DNA from: Erythrobacter sanguineus
GTDB taxonomy: Bacteria > Pseudomonadota > Alphaproteobacteria > Sphingomonadales > Sphingomonadaceae
Reading direction: 5' to 3'
Assembly (NCBI GenBank): GCA_945878845.1
Contig: CAMCUB010000006.1
Span: forward strand, 1 to 64,000
DNA: 64,000 bases
The notes under the pieces: model-generated
Seen by the model: the letters and a program-made list of their open reading frames with translations, nothing else
Told to the model about the DNA's origin: nothing
Database searches by the model: none
Position numbers and translations under genes: made by a program
Shown here: one piece after another, positions 30,554 through 40,605 of the stretch
Position numbering within the stretch: position 1 is the stretch's first letter
Layout of the letters: each line of letters begins with the position of its first letter

Positions 30554-31500
30554 GCGGGATTCGCCAGCATGAACTTCATCGCGGCGACGATGCGCTCGAG
30601 GTCACCTTGCGTGCTCGGCACCATCTGCCTGAGGTTGACGAAGGAGTGGGTGACCCCGCGCATCTCGAGGAACAGGCAGTCGCGCCCCGCGTCGACCAGC
30701 GCCTTGGCATAGGCGCGGCCCGAATCGCGGATCGGATCGAGGCTGGCGGTGACGACGATGGTTGGCGGGGCGGTCGAATGGTCCGACAGGATCGGGAAGC
30801 CGCGCGGGTCGCTGCGGTCGGCGGCATAGGCTGCGTCGAAGAAAGTCATGGTCTCGGCGGTGAGGACGAAGCCCTCGCTGAACTGCGCCATGCTGGCCGA
30901 GCCATTCGCATCGGCGACCAGCGGGAAGATCGGGACTTGCAGCACTACGGGGACAGCGGCGGGGTTTGCGCCCAGCAGTTGGCTGACGACCACGGTCGCA
31001 TTGCCGCCCGCAGAATCGCCGATGGTGACGATGCCGCTCGCGGCAAGGCCCAGCTCGGCCGGGCTGGACGCAACCCACCGCGTCGCCGCCTCGCAATCGA
31101 GGATCGCGGCGGGGAAGGGCGCCTCGGGCGCGCGGGCATAGTGGACCGCGACCAGCGGCAGATCGGCGAGCGCGGCGATCTCGGTGCACAGCGCGTGGTG
31201 GGTGTCGAGATCGCCGATCACGAAGCCGCCGCCGTGGTAGAAGGTGATCACCGGCGTCGGCCCCTCGCGGGCCTCGCGCGCGTCGTATAGGCGCAGCGGA
31301 ATGTCGCCCGCAGGGCCGGGGCAGACGAGGTCGCGGATCACCGGTAGCGCGCGCGCGGGGCGGTCGGCGAGGTTGTGCAGCGCCTGATAGGACGCGCGCG
31401 CCTCCTCCAGCGTCATGTCGACAAGCTTGGGCCCGTTCACCTGCGCCATGATGTCGAGGAAGGCCTTCATGTCGGGCCGGATATAGGGCGCTTGCGTCAT
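30550..31500 (-). CDS. HSL/GDXG-type alpha/beta-hydrolase esterase
   Basis: A 316-residue member of the hormone-sensitive-lipase family. It has the oxyanion motif HGGGF, the nucleophile elbow GDSAGG, the LDPIRDSG aspartate and the THSFVN histidine. No signal peptide is seen, so it is likely cytoplasmic with short-chain acyl-ester activity. ATG 31500 has a GGGAGAG ribosome site. It is transcribed with rppH on the minus strand. Confidence 0.9.
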   Translation of the reverse strand: MTQAPYIRPDMKAFLDIMAQVNGPKLVDMTLEEARASYQALHNLADRPARALPVIRDLVCPGPAGDIPLRLYDAREAREGPTPVITFYHGGGFVIGDLDTHHALCTEIAALADLPLVAVHYARAPEAPFPAAILDCEAATRWVASSPAELGLAASGIVTIGDSAGGNATVVVSQLLGANPAAVPVVLQVPIFPLVADANGSASMAQFSEGFVLTAETMTFFDAAYAADRSDPRGFPILSDHSTAPPTIVVTASLDPIRDSGRAYAKALVDAGRDCLFLEMRGVTHSFVNLRQMVPSTQGDLERIVAAMKFMLANPA

Positions 31501-31607
31501 CGTGGTTCTCTCCCGTGTCTTTGGCGATGCGATAGGCGAGGGCGGGCGGGTTCGCCAAGCGCATTTGCGGTTCCCTTGGCGCGGGCGCGCAGCTAGCCTT
31601 GGATCAT

Positions 31608-32600
31608 ATGGACAATCTGACACATAGCCTTGTCGGCGCGGTGATGGGGCAGGCGGGGCTGAAGCGGACGACCGGCCTTGCCATGCCCGCGCTGATCATC
31701 GGCGCGAACCTGCCCGACGTTGACGCGGCGTGCTTCTTCTGGCTCCACGGCACCGAGCATCTCGCCTTCCGCAGAGGCATCACCCACGGCCCGCCCGCGC
31801 TGGTGCTGCTGCCGTTGATCTTGGCGGGGCTGCTGTGGGGCTGGGACCGCTGGCAGACGAAGCGCGGCACGCGGCCCGAGGCGCGGCTGCCGGTGCGCTT
31901 CGGCTGGCTCTATGCGATGGCCTTCATCGGCTGCCTCAGCCACCCGTTCTTCGACTGGCTCAACGTCTACGGCATCCGCCTGCTGGAGCCCTTCTCCTCG
32001 CAGTGGTTCTACGGCGACACGCTGTTCATCATCGACCCGTGGCTGTGGGCGGTGCTGATCGCGGCGGTGTGGCTCTCGCGGCGACGGGAGAAGGCGGGGG
32101 CTGAGTGGATGCGGCCTGCGCGGGTGGGGATTGCGGCGGTGCTCACTTATATCGGGATGAACGGGGCAATTTCGGTGCGCGCCGCGCACGACGTCGTGCC
32201 TGTCGCGCAGGCGGGGGTGTTGGAACGGGATGGACGCGCGGTAATCGCGAGCCCCGTTCCGCTAGCATTCTGGAAGCGGCAAACGATCTATCACGATCTC
32301 GAAGTCGAGGGCGATCTCGTCACATTGAGATACAAGCTCGGCGATTGGTCTGTCTTTGGTGGGTTGAACGGGGAGGTTACGATCCCGGATCGGGCATGTG
32401 GACGGCGGATGGGACACCTAGTGGAGCCGTCCGGCTCGCAAGTAGACGCCTTCCTGTTCTGGTCGCGCGCGCCCTTCCGCACCCGGGCGCCCGATGGCTC
32501 GGTGGTGCTGCGCGATGCGCGCTTTACCGATCCGCGGGTGGGGGACCGCTTCAGCCTCGCGCTGCCCTATGTGAAGTGCGAGGAACTTCCAGCGCCCTAA
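31608..32600 (+). CDS. Membrane-bound metal-dependent hydrolase, YdjM/YbcI family
   Basis: A 330-residue protein from ATG 31608. The N-terminus MDNLTHSLVGAV and the NLPDVDA, RGITHG and LSHPFFDWLN signatures define the YdjM group. Several membrane helices follow (for example LIIGANL, LLPLILAGLLW, AVLIAAVWL). The C-terminal soluble tail after residue 180 is longer than in YdjM. The conserved His/Asp residues suggest a metal-dependent enzyme but its substrate is unknown. The GTG at 31599 is not a better start. Confidence 0.85.
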   Translation: MDNLTHSLVGAVMGQAGLKRTTGLAMPALIIGANLPDVDAACFFWLHGTEHLAFRRGITHGPPALVLLPLILAGLLWGWDRWQTKRGTRPEARLPVRFGWLYAMAFIGCLSHPFFDWLNVYGIRLLEPFSSQWFYGDTLFIIDPWLWAVLIAAVWLSRRREKAGAEWMRPARVGIAAVLTYIGMNGAISVRAAHDVVPVAQAGVLERDGRAVIASPVPLAFWKRQTIYHDLEVEGDLVTLRYKLGDWSVFGGLNGEVTIPDRACGRRMGHLVEPSGSQVDAFLFWSRAPFRTRAPDGSVVLRDARFTDPRVGDRFSLALPYVKCEELPAP

Positions 32601-32690
32601 TTCGTCATTGCGAGCGAAGCGAAGCAATCCATGGCCCGCATCGTTCGGCCATGGATTGCCACGGCGACTGCGTCGCCTCGCAATGACGAA
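32601..32690. repeat. Dispersed long inverted repeat (CGTCATTGCGAG family), copy B
   Basis: The ends are a perfect 14-base inverted repeat, TTCGTCATTGCGAG (32601-32614) and CTCGCAATGACGAA (32677-32690). An internal palindrome centres on CCATGG segments (CAATCCATGGC...GCCATGGATTGCC). It is the same family as 29965-30066. It begins at the stop of the YdjM-like gene and ends 16 bases before phrB. Confidence 0.8.
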
Positions 32691-32706
32691 TGATTTAAGG
32701 ACCATA

Positions 32707-34092
32707 ATGACCCAAATCGTATGGCTGCGGCGCGATCTGCGCCTGGCCGACAATCCCGCGCTCTACCACGCCGCTAAGAACGGCCCCGTCATCGCGGTCT
32801 ATGTCCTCGATGACGAGGCGCCCAAGCACCATGCCTATGGCGGCGCCTCACGCTGGTGGCTGCACCATTCGCTAGAGAGCCTCGCCAAGAGCCTTGATGC
32901 CAAGGGCTCCAAGCTGATCTTGCGGCGCGGCGATGCGGTCGAAGTGCTGACCAGCCTCGCGGCGGAAACCGGCGCCACCACCATCCACGCCAATTGCCAT
33001 TACGAACCCTGGTGGCTCAATGCCGAGCGCAAGCTGGCGAAGTCGCTCGACTTGCAACTCCACCACGGCAATTACCTGATGGTGCCGGGCAGCATCACCA
33101 CCGGCACCGGCGGGCAGTACAAGATCTACACGCCCTTCAGCCGCGCCGTGCGGGCCGAATTCCCGCCGCGCCCCGAACTCCCCGAGCCCGGGAAGCTTGA
33201 AGCGCCCGCCAGCTGGCCCGCCTCCGACGATCTCGCCAATTGGAATCTCCTCCCCACCACACCCGACTGGGCGGGCGGGATGCGCGATTTCTGGGAGGTC
33301 GGCGAGGACGCGGCCCATAAGCGCCTCGCCGCATGGGAAGCCGATGTCGACGACTATGACGACAAGCGCAATCTGCCGAGCGTCGACAAAGTCTCGCGCC
33401 TCTCGCCGCATCTGCATTTTGGCGAGATCTCGCCGATCCAGATCTGGCACCGCTTCAAGGACAAGCGCTCGAAAGGCTGGGAAACCTTCGAGGGCGAGCT
33501 CATCTGGCGCGACTATTCGCAGAACGCGATCCTGCAATTCCCCAAGTATGCCACCCAGAACTACCGCGAGGATTTCGATCGCTTCCCCTGGCGCGATCCC
33601 GCCAATGATCCCGCCGCCGCGCGCGACCTCAAGGCCTGGCAGCAGGGCCGCACCGGCTACCCGATCGTCGATGCCGGGATGCGCCAGCTGTGGCAGACCG
33701 GGTGGATGCACAACCGTGTGCGGATGATCACGGCGAGCTTCCTCATCAAGCATCTTCTCATCGACTGGCGCGAGGGCGAGAAGTGGTTCTGGGACACTTT
33801 GTGCGACGCCGACTATGCGTCCAACGCCACCAACTGGCAGTGGACCGCGGGCACCGGCGTCGATTCCAACATGTTCAGCCGGATCATGGCCCCGCTCTCG
33901 CAGTCGGAAAAATTCGACGCGGCGCGCTATATCCGCACCTATGTGCCTGAGCTGAAAGGCATCGACGAGCCCTATGTCCATGACCCGGAAGAGTTCGGGC
34001 GCAGGCCTGCGGGCTATCCGCGCAAGATCATCGGCCACAGGCAGGCCCGCGAGCGGGCGCTGGCGGCGTTGAAGACGATCAAATCGGGATAG
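32707..34092 (+). CDS. phrB: Deoxyribodipyrimidine photo-lyase (class I)
   Basis: A 461-residue flavoprotein that uses blue light to split cyclobutane pyrimidine dimers. It has the N-terminal photolyase alpha/beta domain (IVWLRRDLRLADNPAL) and the FAD-binding C-terminal domain: LIWRDYSQNAILQFP, GYPIVDAGMRQLWQTGWMHN and the NWQWTAG region. Length and order match the family. ATG 32707 has AAGGA upstream. There is no SOS box that I can identify. Confidence 0.95.
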   Translation: MTQIVWLRRDLRLADNPALYHAAKNGPVIAVYVLDDEAPKHHAYGGASRWWLHHSLESLAKSLDAKGSKLILRRGDAVEVLTSLAAETGATTIHANCHYEPWWLNAERKLAKSLDLQLHHGNYLMVPGSITTGTGGQYKIYTPFSRAVRAEFPPRPELPEPGKLEAPASWPASDDLANWNLLPTTPDWAGGMRDFWEVGEDAAHKRLAAWEADVDDYDDKRNLPSVDKVSRLSPHLHFGEISPIQIWHRFKDKRSKGWETFEGELIWRDYSQNAILQFPKYATQNYREDFDRFPWRDPANDPAAARDLKAWQQGRTGYPIVDAGMRQLWQTGWMHNRVRMITASFLIKHLLIDWREGEKWFWDTLCDADYASNATNWQWTAGTGVDSNMFSRIMAPLSQSEKFDAARYIRTYVPELKGIDEPYVHDPEEFGRRPAGYPRKIIGHRQARERALAALKTIKSG

Positions 34093-34162
34093 GCGGGGCT
34101 TGCTCCCGCGGCCCGCGCGGGCCTATGCACCCTTCAACAAAAGCAGACGAGAGGGTGACATC

Positions 34163-35398
34163 ATGGGCTTGAAGAACGGCATGCTGGCGGGCGCGGCACT
34201 GGCTCTCACCTTGGCAATGCCGCTGGGCGGTCTGACACCGCTCGCGGCGCAGACGGCCAAGGATGCTCCCGCGCTGGCACTCCCGCCGCAATATCCCGAG
34301 AAGCCCGCCGCGCGCCTCACCCAGCCGCCGCCGCGCGACCCCTCTGAGCTTGCGGTGCTGTTCTGGTCCGACGCCCAGCGCGCTGAGCGTTTCCGCGCGA
34401 TGGAGCAGTGGTTCGCCGGCCACGAGGTCCCCGCTGCCGCCGCCCCCCGTGCGCTCCCCAAAGGCGCGCCGCTGCCTGAGGCGCTACGTGCAGAAATCAC
34501 CGCCCTGATGAAGGCCAGCAGCACCGCCGGCGTGATGGTGCTGGTCGATGGCAAGGTGGTGCACGAGGAATATGGCCTCGGCATGGGGCCGCAGGATCGC
34601 TGGACCAGCTTCTCGGTCGCCAAGAGCTTCACCTCGACCCTGCTCGGCGCGGCGGTGAAGGACGGGTTCATCACCAGCCTCGATAATCCGGTGACCAAAT
34701 ATATCCCGGGCCTTGCAGGCTCGGCCTATGACGGCGTCACGGTCAAGCAGCTCGCCACCATGACCAGCGGCGTGAAGTGGGACGAGAATTACACCGACCC
34801 CAATTCCGACGTCGCGCAGATGAACCGCTTCGTGGTCGAGTTCGGCGCCGACGCGATCGTCGCTCAGATGAAGGCGCTCCCGCGCGAGGCCGAGCCCGGC
34901 ATAAAGTGGGTCTACAAGACCGGCGAGACCAACCTGATCGGCGTGCTGGTCGAGAACGCGGTGGGCAAGCCGCTGGCCGAATATGCCAAGGCCAAGATCG
35001 TCGATCCGGCGGGCTTCGAGGGCGCGCTGTTCTGGATGGTCGACCCGCGCGGCGGGAATATCGGCGGGTGCTGCCTCTCGATCCGGCTGTCGGACTATGC
35101 CCGGATGGGCCAGTTCGCGCTCGAGGGCGGCGGCGCGCAGGTGCCGACGGGTTGGTTTGCCGAGGCGACCGACTCGCAGGTCGATTTCGGGGATAGCGGC
35201 TTTGGCTATGGCTACCAGTGGTGGACCTATCCGCAAGGCACCTTCGGCGCGCAAGGAATCTTCGGGCAGGCCATCACCCTCTTCCCCGACAAGCGGATGG
35301 TGGTCGCCTATATCGGCAACTGGAAGCAGGCAAGCGGCGGGGCGGAGCGGGGCGAGTTCCTCGACCTCGCCCGCAAGATCGCCGCCGCCGTTGAATAG
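34163..35398 (+). CDS. Exported serine hydrolase, beta-lactamase class C fold
   Basis: A 411-residue protein with a signal peptide (GAALALTLAMPLGGLTPLAAQ). The catalytic SxxK is SVAKS (serine in FSVAKSFTST), followed by YKTGETN in the place of the YxN motif. Members include esterases, D-aminopeptidases and penicillin-binding proteins as well as beta-lactamases. An antibiotic role is not implied. Periplasmic. ATG 34163 has a GAGAGGG site. Confidence 0.88.
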   Translation: MGLKNGMLAGAALALTLAMPLGGLTPLAAQTAKDAPALALPPQYPEKPAARLTQPPPRDPSELAVLFWSDAQRAERFRAMEQWFAGHEVPAAAAPRALPKGAPLPEALRAEITALMKASSTAGVMVLVDGKVVHEEYGLGMGPQDRWTSFSVAKSFTSTLLGAAVKDGFITSLDNPVTKYIPGLAGSAYDGVTVKQLATMTSGVKWDENYTDPNSDVAQMNRFVVEFGADAIVAQMKALPREAEPGIKWVYKTGETNLIGVLVENAVGKPLAEYAKAKIVDPAGFEGALFWMVDPRGGNIGGCCLSIRLSDYARMGQFALEGGGAQVPTGWFAEATDSQVDFGDSGFGYGYQWWTYPQGTFGAQGIFGQAITLFPDKRMVVAYIGNWKQASGGAERGEFLDLARKIAAAVE

Positions 35399-35429
35399 GG
35401 GCACGGCGCGCGCGGGCGGCTAACCGCCG

Positions 35430-35843
35430 TCAGTAGGTTTGGCGATAGACCCCGGCGTTGGTGTAGCGCTGGAGGACGTTGTCGTGGACGATCGGGCTGA
35501 GCAGCTCGGTGAAGGCGCAGCCGACCACGCAATTGTCCCACCACACCACTTCGGCCTGAAGCGATTCGAGGCCGGGCAGCGTCAGCCAGCACATCTGGCC
35601 TTCGTGCATGCGGTTGATCGAGGCGGCCGAGAAGCCCGAGATCGACAGATCGTGCACCACGCTCTGGAACGCCCGCCCGCCCGAGGCGCGCAAGGTTGCG
35701 GGGATCGTTAGCCGGGTCCGCGGACCGCTGCGGTCTTCCTGAGCAGCAATGCGATAGGGATCGGTATCGGGCGGCATTACCGTTGGCCTTGTCTCGAAGC
35801 GGGCGGTCTCTCGGGGCGGATTGGTCCGCACAAAGGTTTGCAC
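35430..35843 (-). CDS. PilZ domain protein
   Basis: A 137-residue protein. The PilZ c-di-GMP-binding motif is visible as RTRLTIPATLR (RxxxR-like) and DLSISGFSA (D/N-x-S-x-x-G), on a single PilZ barrel. A regulator that responds to c-di-GMP is inferred. GTG 35843 was chosen because AAGGA lies 6 bases upstream; ATG 35777 would give a shorter form. It is flanked by unrelated genes. Confidence 0.85.
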   Translation of the reverse strand: MQTFVRTNPPRETARFETRPTVMPPDTDPYRIAAQEDRSGPRTRLTIPATLRASGGRAFQSVVHDLSISGFSAASINRMHEGQMCWLTLPGLESLQAEVVWWDNCVVGCAFTELLSPIVHDNVLQRYTNAGVYRQTY

Positions 35844-35921
35844 CCGCGTTCCTTAAGCGAAGCCTTCGAACAGTGGTGAATGCCTGGTTAGGTGAGATTC
35901 ATCTGCCGCAGGGGCAGGACG

Positions 35922-36644
35922 TCAGCCGATGCGTTCGCGGTAGAGGCCCTCGAAGCCTTCGACCAGCAGCGCGGTCAGCCGCTCGGCGACCACTTCGGGG
36001 CCCTTGAGCTGCGAGGCGTCCTCGCCCGGATAGGCGCGCGCGCGCATCTCGGTGCGGGTCGCGCCGGGATCGATGATCGCGACGCGCAGGGGCGACAGGC
36101 GCTCGACCTCGGCGGCATAGGTCGCCAGCAGGTTTTCGAAGGCGGCCTTGGTCGCGCCATAGGCACCCCAATAGGGCCGCGGAGCAGCCGCGACCGAGCT
36201 GGTGAGGCCGATGATCTTGCCCGCCTTGGCGCGGCGCAGCAGCTGATCGAACCCGGCGATCAGCGCCTGGGTCGAGACCACATTGGTGAGCAGCGCCTGG
36301 TTGAACTGCTTGGGCTCCATCTGCGAGGCGGGCGTCAGCTCGGGCAGATATGCGGCGGCCAGCACCATGATGTCGAGCGTGTCCCAGCGCCCGGCGATGG
36401 CGGCAGCGAGGCGGCTGACCGCGTCAGGCTCGGTCAGGTCGAGCGGGGCGATGGTCGAGGTGCCGCCAATCGCGTGGATCGCGTCCTCGACCTCCTCCAA
36501 GGCCTTGACCTTGCGCGACACGAGAATGACGTGCGCGCCCGCGGCGGCAAGCGCCTTGGCGGTGGCAGCGCCGATCCCGCGGCTCGCTCCGGTGACAAGC
36601 GCGGTCTGGCCGGCGAGCGGCTTGGCAGTGGTGGTGTCGGTCAT
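35922..36644 (-). CDS. SDR family NAD(P)-dependent oxidoreductase
   Basis: A 240-residue short-chain dehydrogenase with VTGASRGIG, LTSSVAAAP and YGATKAAFENLL (catalytic Tyr and Lys), and IDPGATRTEM afterwards. The N-A-G of the third motif is replaced by a diverged AAAY segment. The substrate is unknown. It follows purF by 6 bases, so it is probably co-transcribed with it. Confidence 0.88.
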   Translation of the reverse strand: MTDTTTAKPLAGQTALVTGASRGIGAATAKALAAAGAHVILVSRKVKALEEVEDAIHAIGGTSTIAPLDLTEPDAVSRLAAAIAGRWDTLDIMVLAAAYLPELTPASQMEPKQFNQALLTNVVSTQALIAGFDQLLRRAKAGKIIGLTSSVAAAPRPYWGAYGATKAAFENLLATYAAEVERLSPLRVAIIDPGATRTEMRARAYPGEDASQLKGPEVVAERLTALLVEGFEGLYRERIG

Positions 36645-36650
36645 GTGTTG

Positions 36651-38138
36651 TCAGGCAGCCTTGGGGTCAGCGAAGGGGAGCTGGGCGCTCTTGGCCTCGG
36701 CAAGCGCCAGGTCGGTGAGCGAGGTGGGGTATTCGCCAGTAAAGCAGGCGTCGCAGAACTGCGGGCAGGCCTTGTCGCGCCCCTGCTTGCCGACCGCGCG
36801 GTAAAGCCCGTCAATCGAGATGAAGGCGAGGCTGTCGGCCTTGATGAACTCGCGCATCGGTTCCAGATCCATGCGCGCGGCGAGCAGCTTGGAGCGTTCG
36901 GGCGTGTCGACGCCGTAGAAGCAGGAATGCGCGGTCGGCGGGCTGGCGACGCGGAAGTGAACCTCGCTGGCCCCTGCCTCGCGCATCATCTCGACGATCT
37001 TGAGGCTGGTGGTGCCGCGCACGATCGAATCGTCGATCAGCACGATGCGCTTGCCTTCCACGAGCGCGCGGTTGGCGTTGTGCTTGCGCTTGACGCTGGA
37101 GTTGCGCGCGCCGTCGCCCGGCTGGATGAAGGTGCGCCCGACATAGTGCGAGCGGATGATGCCGAGCTCGAAGGGCAGGCCCGATTGCTGGGCAAAGCCG
37201 ATGGCCGCGGGCACGCCGCTGTCGGGGACGGGCACCACAAGGTCGGCGTCACACGGGGCTTCGATGGCGAGCTCGACACCGATGGCCTTGCGCGCTTCGT
37301 AGACCGAGCGGCCGGCGAACACGCTATCGGGGCGGCTGAAATAGACGTGCTCGAAGATGCAGGGGCGCGGTGCCGGACTGCCGAAGGGGCGCACCGAGCG
37401 GATCTCGCCGGAGAAATCGACCAGCACCAGCTCGCCCGGATCGATCTCGCGGATCAGTTCGGCGCCGACCACGTCGAAGGCCACCGTCTCGGAGGCGAAC
37501 AGGATCGCGTCACCCATGCGGCCCATCACCAGCGGGCGGATGCCGAGCGGGTCGCGGCAGGCGATCATGCCCTCGGGCGTCATCACGATCAGCGCATAGG
37601 CGCCCTCGACCAGCCGCAGCGCATCGACCAGCCGGTCGGCGATGGTGGGATAGCGCGAGGTGGCGACCAGGTGGATGATCACCTCGGTGTCCGAGGTCGA
37701 CTGAAAGATCGAGCCCTTGTTCACGAGGTCCGTGCGCAGGGTCATGGCGTTGGAGATATTGCCGTTATGTGCGACCGCAAAGCCGCCGCTGGCAAGGTCG
37801 GCATAGAGCGGCTGGACGTTGCGCAGGCCCGATCCGCCGGTGGTCGAATAGCGCACGTGGCCGGCCGCCATATGGCCTGGCAGCGCGGCGATCGCCTCGG
37901 AGGAGGAGAAATTCTCGGCGACATGGCCAAGCCCGCGGCTGGCGTAGAATTCGCTGCCGTCGAAGCTGACGATCCCGGCGGCTTCCTGCCCGCGGTGCTG
38001 GAGCGCGTGGAGGCCGAGCGCGGTCATCGCCGCTGCATCATTCGCGCGGATCGCGCCGAAGATGCCGCATTCCTCGCGCAGCTTGTCACCATCGGCATCG
38101 AGGAAGGGATGGGTCACATTATGGAGGCTCATCGGCAT
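36651..38138 (-). CDS. purF: Amidophosphoribosyltransferase PurF
   Basis: A 495-residue enzyme of the first committed step of purine synthesis (PRPP + Gln). A short propeptide (about 23 residues) precedes the N-terminal nucleophile Cys24 in EECGIFGA. The PRPP loop is VLIDDSIVRGTTS, and CPQFCDAC near the C-terminus marks the 4Fe-4S type. Start ATG 38138 was chosen; ATG 38132 is an alternative. A divergent 218-base gap separates it from lolC. Confidence 0.96.
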   Translation of the reverse strand: MPMSLHNVTHPFLDADGDKLREECGIFGAIRANDAAAMTALGLHALQHRGQEAAGIVSFDGSEFYASRGLGHVAENFSSSEAIAALPGHMAAGHVRYSTTGGSGLRNVQPLYADLASGGFAVAHNGNISNAMTLRTDLVNKGSIFQSTSDTEVIIHLVATSRYPTIADRLVDALRLVEGAYALIVMTPEGMIACRDPLGIRPLVMGRMGDAILFASETVAFDVVGAELIREIDPGELVLVDFSGEIRSVRPFGSPAPRPCIFEHVYFSRPDSVFAGRSVYEARKAIGVELAIEAPCDADLVVPVPDSGVPAAIGFAQQSGLPFELGIIRSHYVGRTFIQPGDGARNSSVKRKHNANRALVEGKRIVLIDDSIVRGTTSLKIVEMMREAGASEVHFRVASPPTAHSCFYGVDTPERSKLLAARMDLEPMREFIKADSLAFISIDGLYRAVGKQGRDKACPQFCDACFTGEYPTSLTDLALAEAKSAQLPFADPKAA

Positions 38139-38356
38139 CACCAGACCTGTTCGCGTGCACACCCGCGTTGCCGCGACCCCCCAATGGCGATGTGACGGAT
38201 CAATTACAAGGGAAAGCGGGCGGCAAATGCCCCCCTTTTTGGCGACAGAGGTGTGACAGCGCCCGTCCGGGGAGAGCACCGCCACGGGGATTGCCGCCAG
38301 CGGCCCAGCACCCTACATGCGGCGGCAACCTCCTCTATGGGCGCACCTTACCGCAC

Positions 38357-39610
38357 ATGCTCTCCCCCTTCGAATGGATGATCGCCAAGCGCTACCTCTG
38401 GCCGGGCCGGGGGGAGGCGTTTATTGCGCTGGTCGCGGCGATTTCTGTGGGCGTGGTGTCGCTCTCGGTCGCGCTGCTGGTGGTCGTCATGAGCGTCATG
38501 AACGGCTTTCGCGGCGAGCTGCTCGACAAGATCACCGGGCTGAACGGCCACGCGGTGGTGCAGGCCGTCGGCGGCCGGATCGAGGATTGGCAGGGCGTGA
38601 TGGCCACGCTCGAGAAGACGCCCGGCGTGGTTTCGGCGACCCCGATGATCGAAAAGCCGCTGCTGGTCAGCCACAACGGCAATGTCGAGGGCATCCTGCT
38701 GCGCGGCCAGACCGACAAGGACTTGGCCGGTTTGCGCGAGAAGGTGCTGCTCGGCGACATAACGACGCTCTCGAAGCCGCCTGCGCCCGAGGGTTTTGCC
38801 AAGGTCGCGGTTGGCAGCCGCCTGGCGCAGAATCTCGGCATGCGGGTGGGCGACGTCATCACCATCATCAACCCCGCAGGCCGCTCCACCCCCTTCGGCA
38901 CCACCCCGCGCCAGGTGCCCTACGAGGTCGGCGCGATTTTCGAGATCGGCATTTCGACCTTCGACGAGAAGTTCATCATGCTCCCCTTGGCCGAGGCGCA
39001 GAGCCTGCTCCTGATGGGCGATTCGGTGGCGCAGATCGAGGTCAAGGTCGACAACCCCGACAAGGTCGGCGAGATCCTCGCGCCGGTCAGGGAGCAGCTT
39101 ACGGGCCGTACCGTGATCTCGGACTGGAAGTCGATGAACTCGGCGCTGTTCGAGGCCTTGCAGGTAGAGCGTGTCGCGATGTTCTTCGCGCTCAGTTTCA
39201 TGGTGGTGGTCGCCTCGTTCAACATCCTTTCGAGCCTCGTCATGCTGGTGCGCGCTAAGACCCGCGACATCGCGATCATGCGCACCATGGGGGCGACCCG
39301 GCGTAGCTTGCTCAAGATTTTCGTAACCACCGGCACCACCATCGGCGTGATCGGGACGGGGACGGGGCTGCTGCTGGGCTCGGTCATCCTGTTCTTCCGC
39401 GAGCCGATTGTCGCCGGGATCGCCTTTGTCACCGGCCAGCAGATCTGGGACCCCGAGGTGCGCTTCCTCTCGACGCTGCCCTCGCGGACCGATCCGTGGG
39501 AGGTGTTCGGGATCGTGGTACTGGCTCTCGGCATGAGCTTCCTCGCCACGCTCTATCCGGCCCTGAAGGCGGCCAATACCGATCCGGTCCAGGTGCTGCG
39601 TTATGAGTGA
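38357..39610 (+). CDS. lolC: Lipoprotein-releasing ABC transporter permease LolC/LolE
   Basis: A 417-residue inner-membrane permease. It releases outer-membrane lipoproteins to LolA using ATP from LolD. It has an N-terminal helix after [12 protein letters not shown], a large periplasmic domain (about residues 45-270) and three C-terminal helices around [18 protein letters not shown], with the IMRTMGA coupling region. The start of lolD overlaps its stop by 8 bases. Confidence 0.93.
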   Translation: MLSPFEWMIAKRYLWPGRGEAFIALVAAISVGVVSLSVALLVVVMSVMNGFRGELLDKITGLNGHAVVQAVGGRIEDWQGVMATLEKTPGVVSATPMIEKPLLVSHNGNVEGILLRGQTDKDLAGLREKVLLGDITTLSKPPAPEGFAKVAVGSRLAQNLGMRVGDVITIINPAGRSTPFGTTPRQVPYEVGAIFEIGISTFDEKFIMLPLAEAQSLLLMGDSVAQIEVKVDNPDKVGEILAPVREQLTGRTVISDWKSMNSALFEALQVERVAMFFALSFMVVVASFNILSSLVMLVRAKTRDIAIMRTMGATRRSLLKIFVTTGTTIGVIGTGTGLLLGSVILFFREPIVAGIAFVTGQQIWDPEVRFLSTLPSRTDPWEVFGIVVLALGMSFLATLYPALKAANTDPVQVLRYE

Positions 39611-40283
39611 CGTGGCCCCCATCGTCTCCCTTAAGGGCCTCAAGCGCACCTTCGAGCAGGGGGGCGAGCGGATCGAAGTGCTGCGCGGGGTCGACCTTGC
39701 GATTGCACCCGGCGAGATCGTCGCGCTGCTCGGCCCCTCGGGCTCGGGCAAGTCGACGCTGCTGCAAGCTGTCGGGCTGCTCGAAGGCGGCTTCGAGGGC
39801 GCGATCAGCATCGCGGGCACCGCGGCCGAGGCGCTGGCGAGCGATGCGCGCACCCGGCTGCGGCGCGAGCATCTCGGCTTTGTCTACCAGTTCCACCACC
39901 TGCTCCCCGATTTCGACGCGCGCGAGAATGTGGTGATGCCGCAGATGATCCTCGGCACGCCCCGCGCCGACGCTGAGGCGCGGGCCGACAGCCTGCTCAC
40001 CAGCCTCGGCCTCGGCCATCGCCTGACCCACCGCCCCAGCCAGCTGTCGGGCGGAGAGCAGCAGCGCGTCGCCGTCGCCCGTGCGCTCGCCAACCGGCCG
40101 ACGCTGGTGCTGGCCGACGAGCCGACCGGCAATCTTGACGAGCACACTGCCGACGCCGTGCTGGCTGAGTTCCTCGCGCTGGTGCGGGGCGAGGGCAGCG
40201 CGGCGCTGGTCGCGACCCACAATGAACGCCTCGCGGCGAAGATGGACCGGGTGGTGCGGCTGAAGGAAGGCGTGCTGGTCTAG
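39603..40283 (+). CDS. lolD: Lipoprotein-releasing ABC transporter ATPase LolD
   Basis: A 226-residue ABC ATPase. Walker A is GPSGSGKST (about residues 44-52), the signature [15 protein letters not shown] and Walker [13 protein letters not shown] are intact, and the H-loop is ATHN. It pairs with the overlapping lolC to drive lipoprotein sorting. The N-terminus starts at ATG 39603 inside the end of lolC. Confidence 0.95.
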   Translation: MSDVAPIVSLKGLKRTFEQGGERIEVLRGVDLAIAPGEIVALLGPSGSGKSTLLQAVGLLEGGFEGAISIAGTAAEALASDARTRLRREHLGFVYQFHHLLPDFDARENVVMPQMILGTPRADAEARADSLLTSLGLGHRLTHRPSQLSGGEQQRVAVARALANRPTLVLADEPTGNLDEHTADAVLAEFLALVRGEGSAALVATHNERLAAKMDRVVRLKEGVLV

Positions 40284-40289
40284 CGCCGC

Positions 40290-40318
40290 TTGACAATAGC
40301 CGGGCAGGCCGCATTCTC
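40290..40318 (+). promoter_or_regulatory. Possible promoter for the small-protein/gpx operon
   Basis: TTGACA at 40290-40295 is a perfect -35, and 16-17 bases later lies CATTCT/ATTCTC (40312-40318), a weak -10. It is located between lolD and the 77-residue protein. No experimental support; the -10 is poor. Confidence 0.35.
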
Positions 40319-40371
40319 GGGCCGCAGACGCGGACCGAGGGGCGCCGAGCCGGCACGCGAAGGGGGATCAC

Positions 40372-40605
40372 ATGGCCGAACTTGATTGGGATGCCGAAGC
40401 GACGCTGCACGAGCGCGACGATGACGGTTCGGAACTGCAATACAATTTCACCGAGCTCGCGACGGGCCCCCTGCGAGACATCGTGGCTCAGGTCGCCGCG
40501 ATGGACAGCGCGCAGCGGGCCCGACTGGTGGTCGCCGTTTCGGGAGGTCAGTCGCTCGGGGTGAGCGAAGTTCTCGCACTCGCACAAGAAAAGGGCCTCG
40601 CATGA
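40372..40605 (+). CDS. Hypothetical small acidic protein upstream of gpx
   Basis: A 77-residue protein starting at ATG 40372 behind GAAGGGGG. It is acidic in the first half (DWDAEATLHERDDDG) and has a predicted helix in the second half. I do not recognise a family. Its stop overlaps the gpx start by 4 bases, so translation is coupled and a role linked to peroxide defence is possible. No membrane segment or Cys is seen. Confidence 0.7.
   Translation: MAELDWDAEATLHERDDDGSELQYNFTELATGPLRDIVAQVAAMDSAQRARLVVAVSGGQSLGVSEVLALAQEKGLA

Noticed and set aside
35415..35432. GGCGG-CTAA-CCGCC hairpin as a terminator after the serine hydrolase
   Set aside because: The stem is only five bases with no T tract, so it is too weak to call.
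35892..38195. Long plus-strand open frame (about 767 codons) opposite purF and an SDR gene
   Set aside because: No motif or signal peptide; the minus-strand genes are strongly supported.
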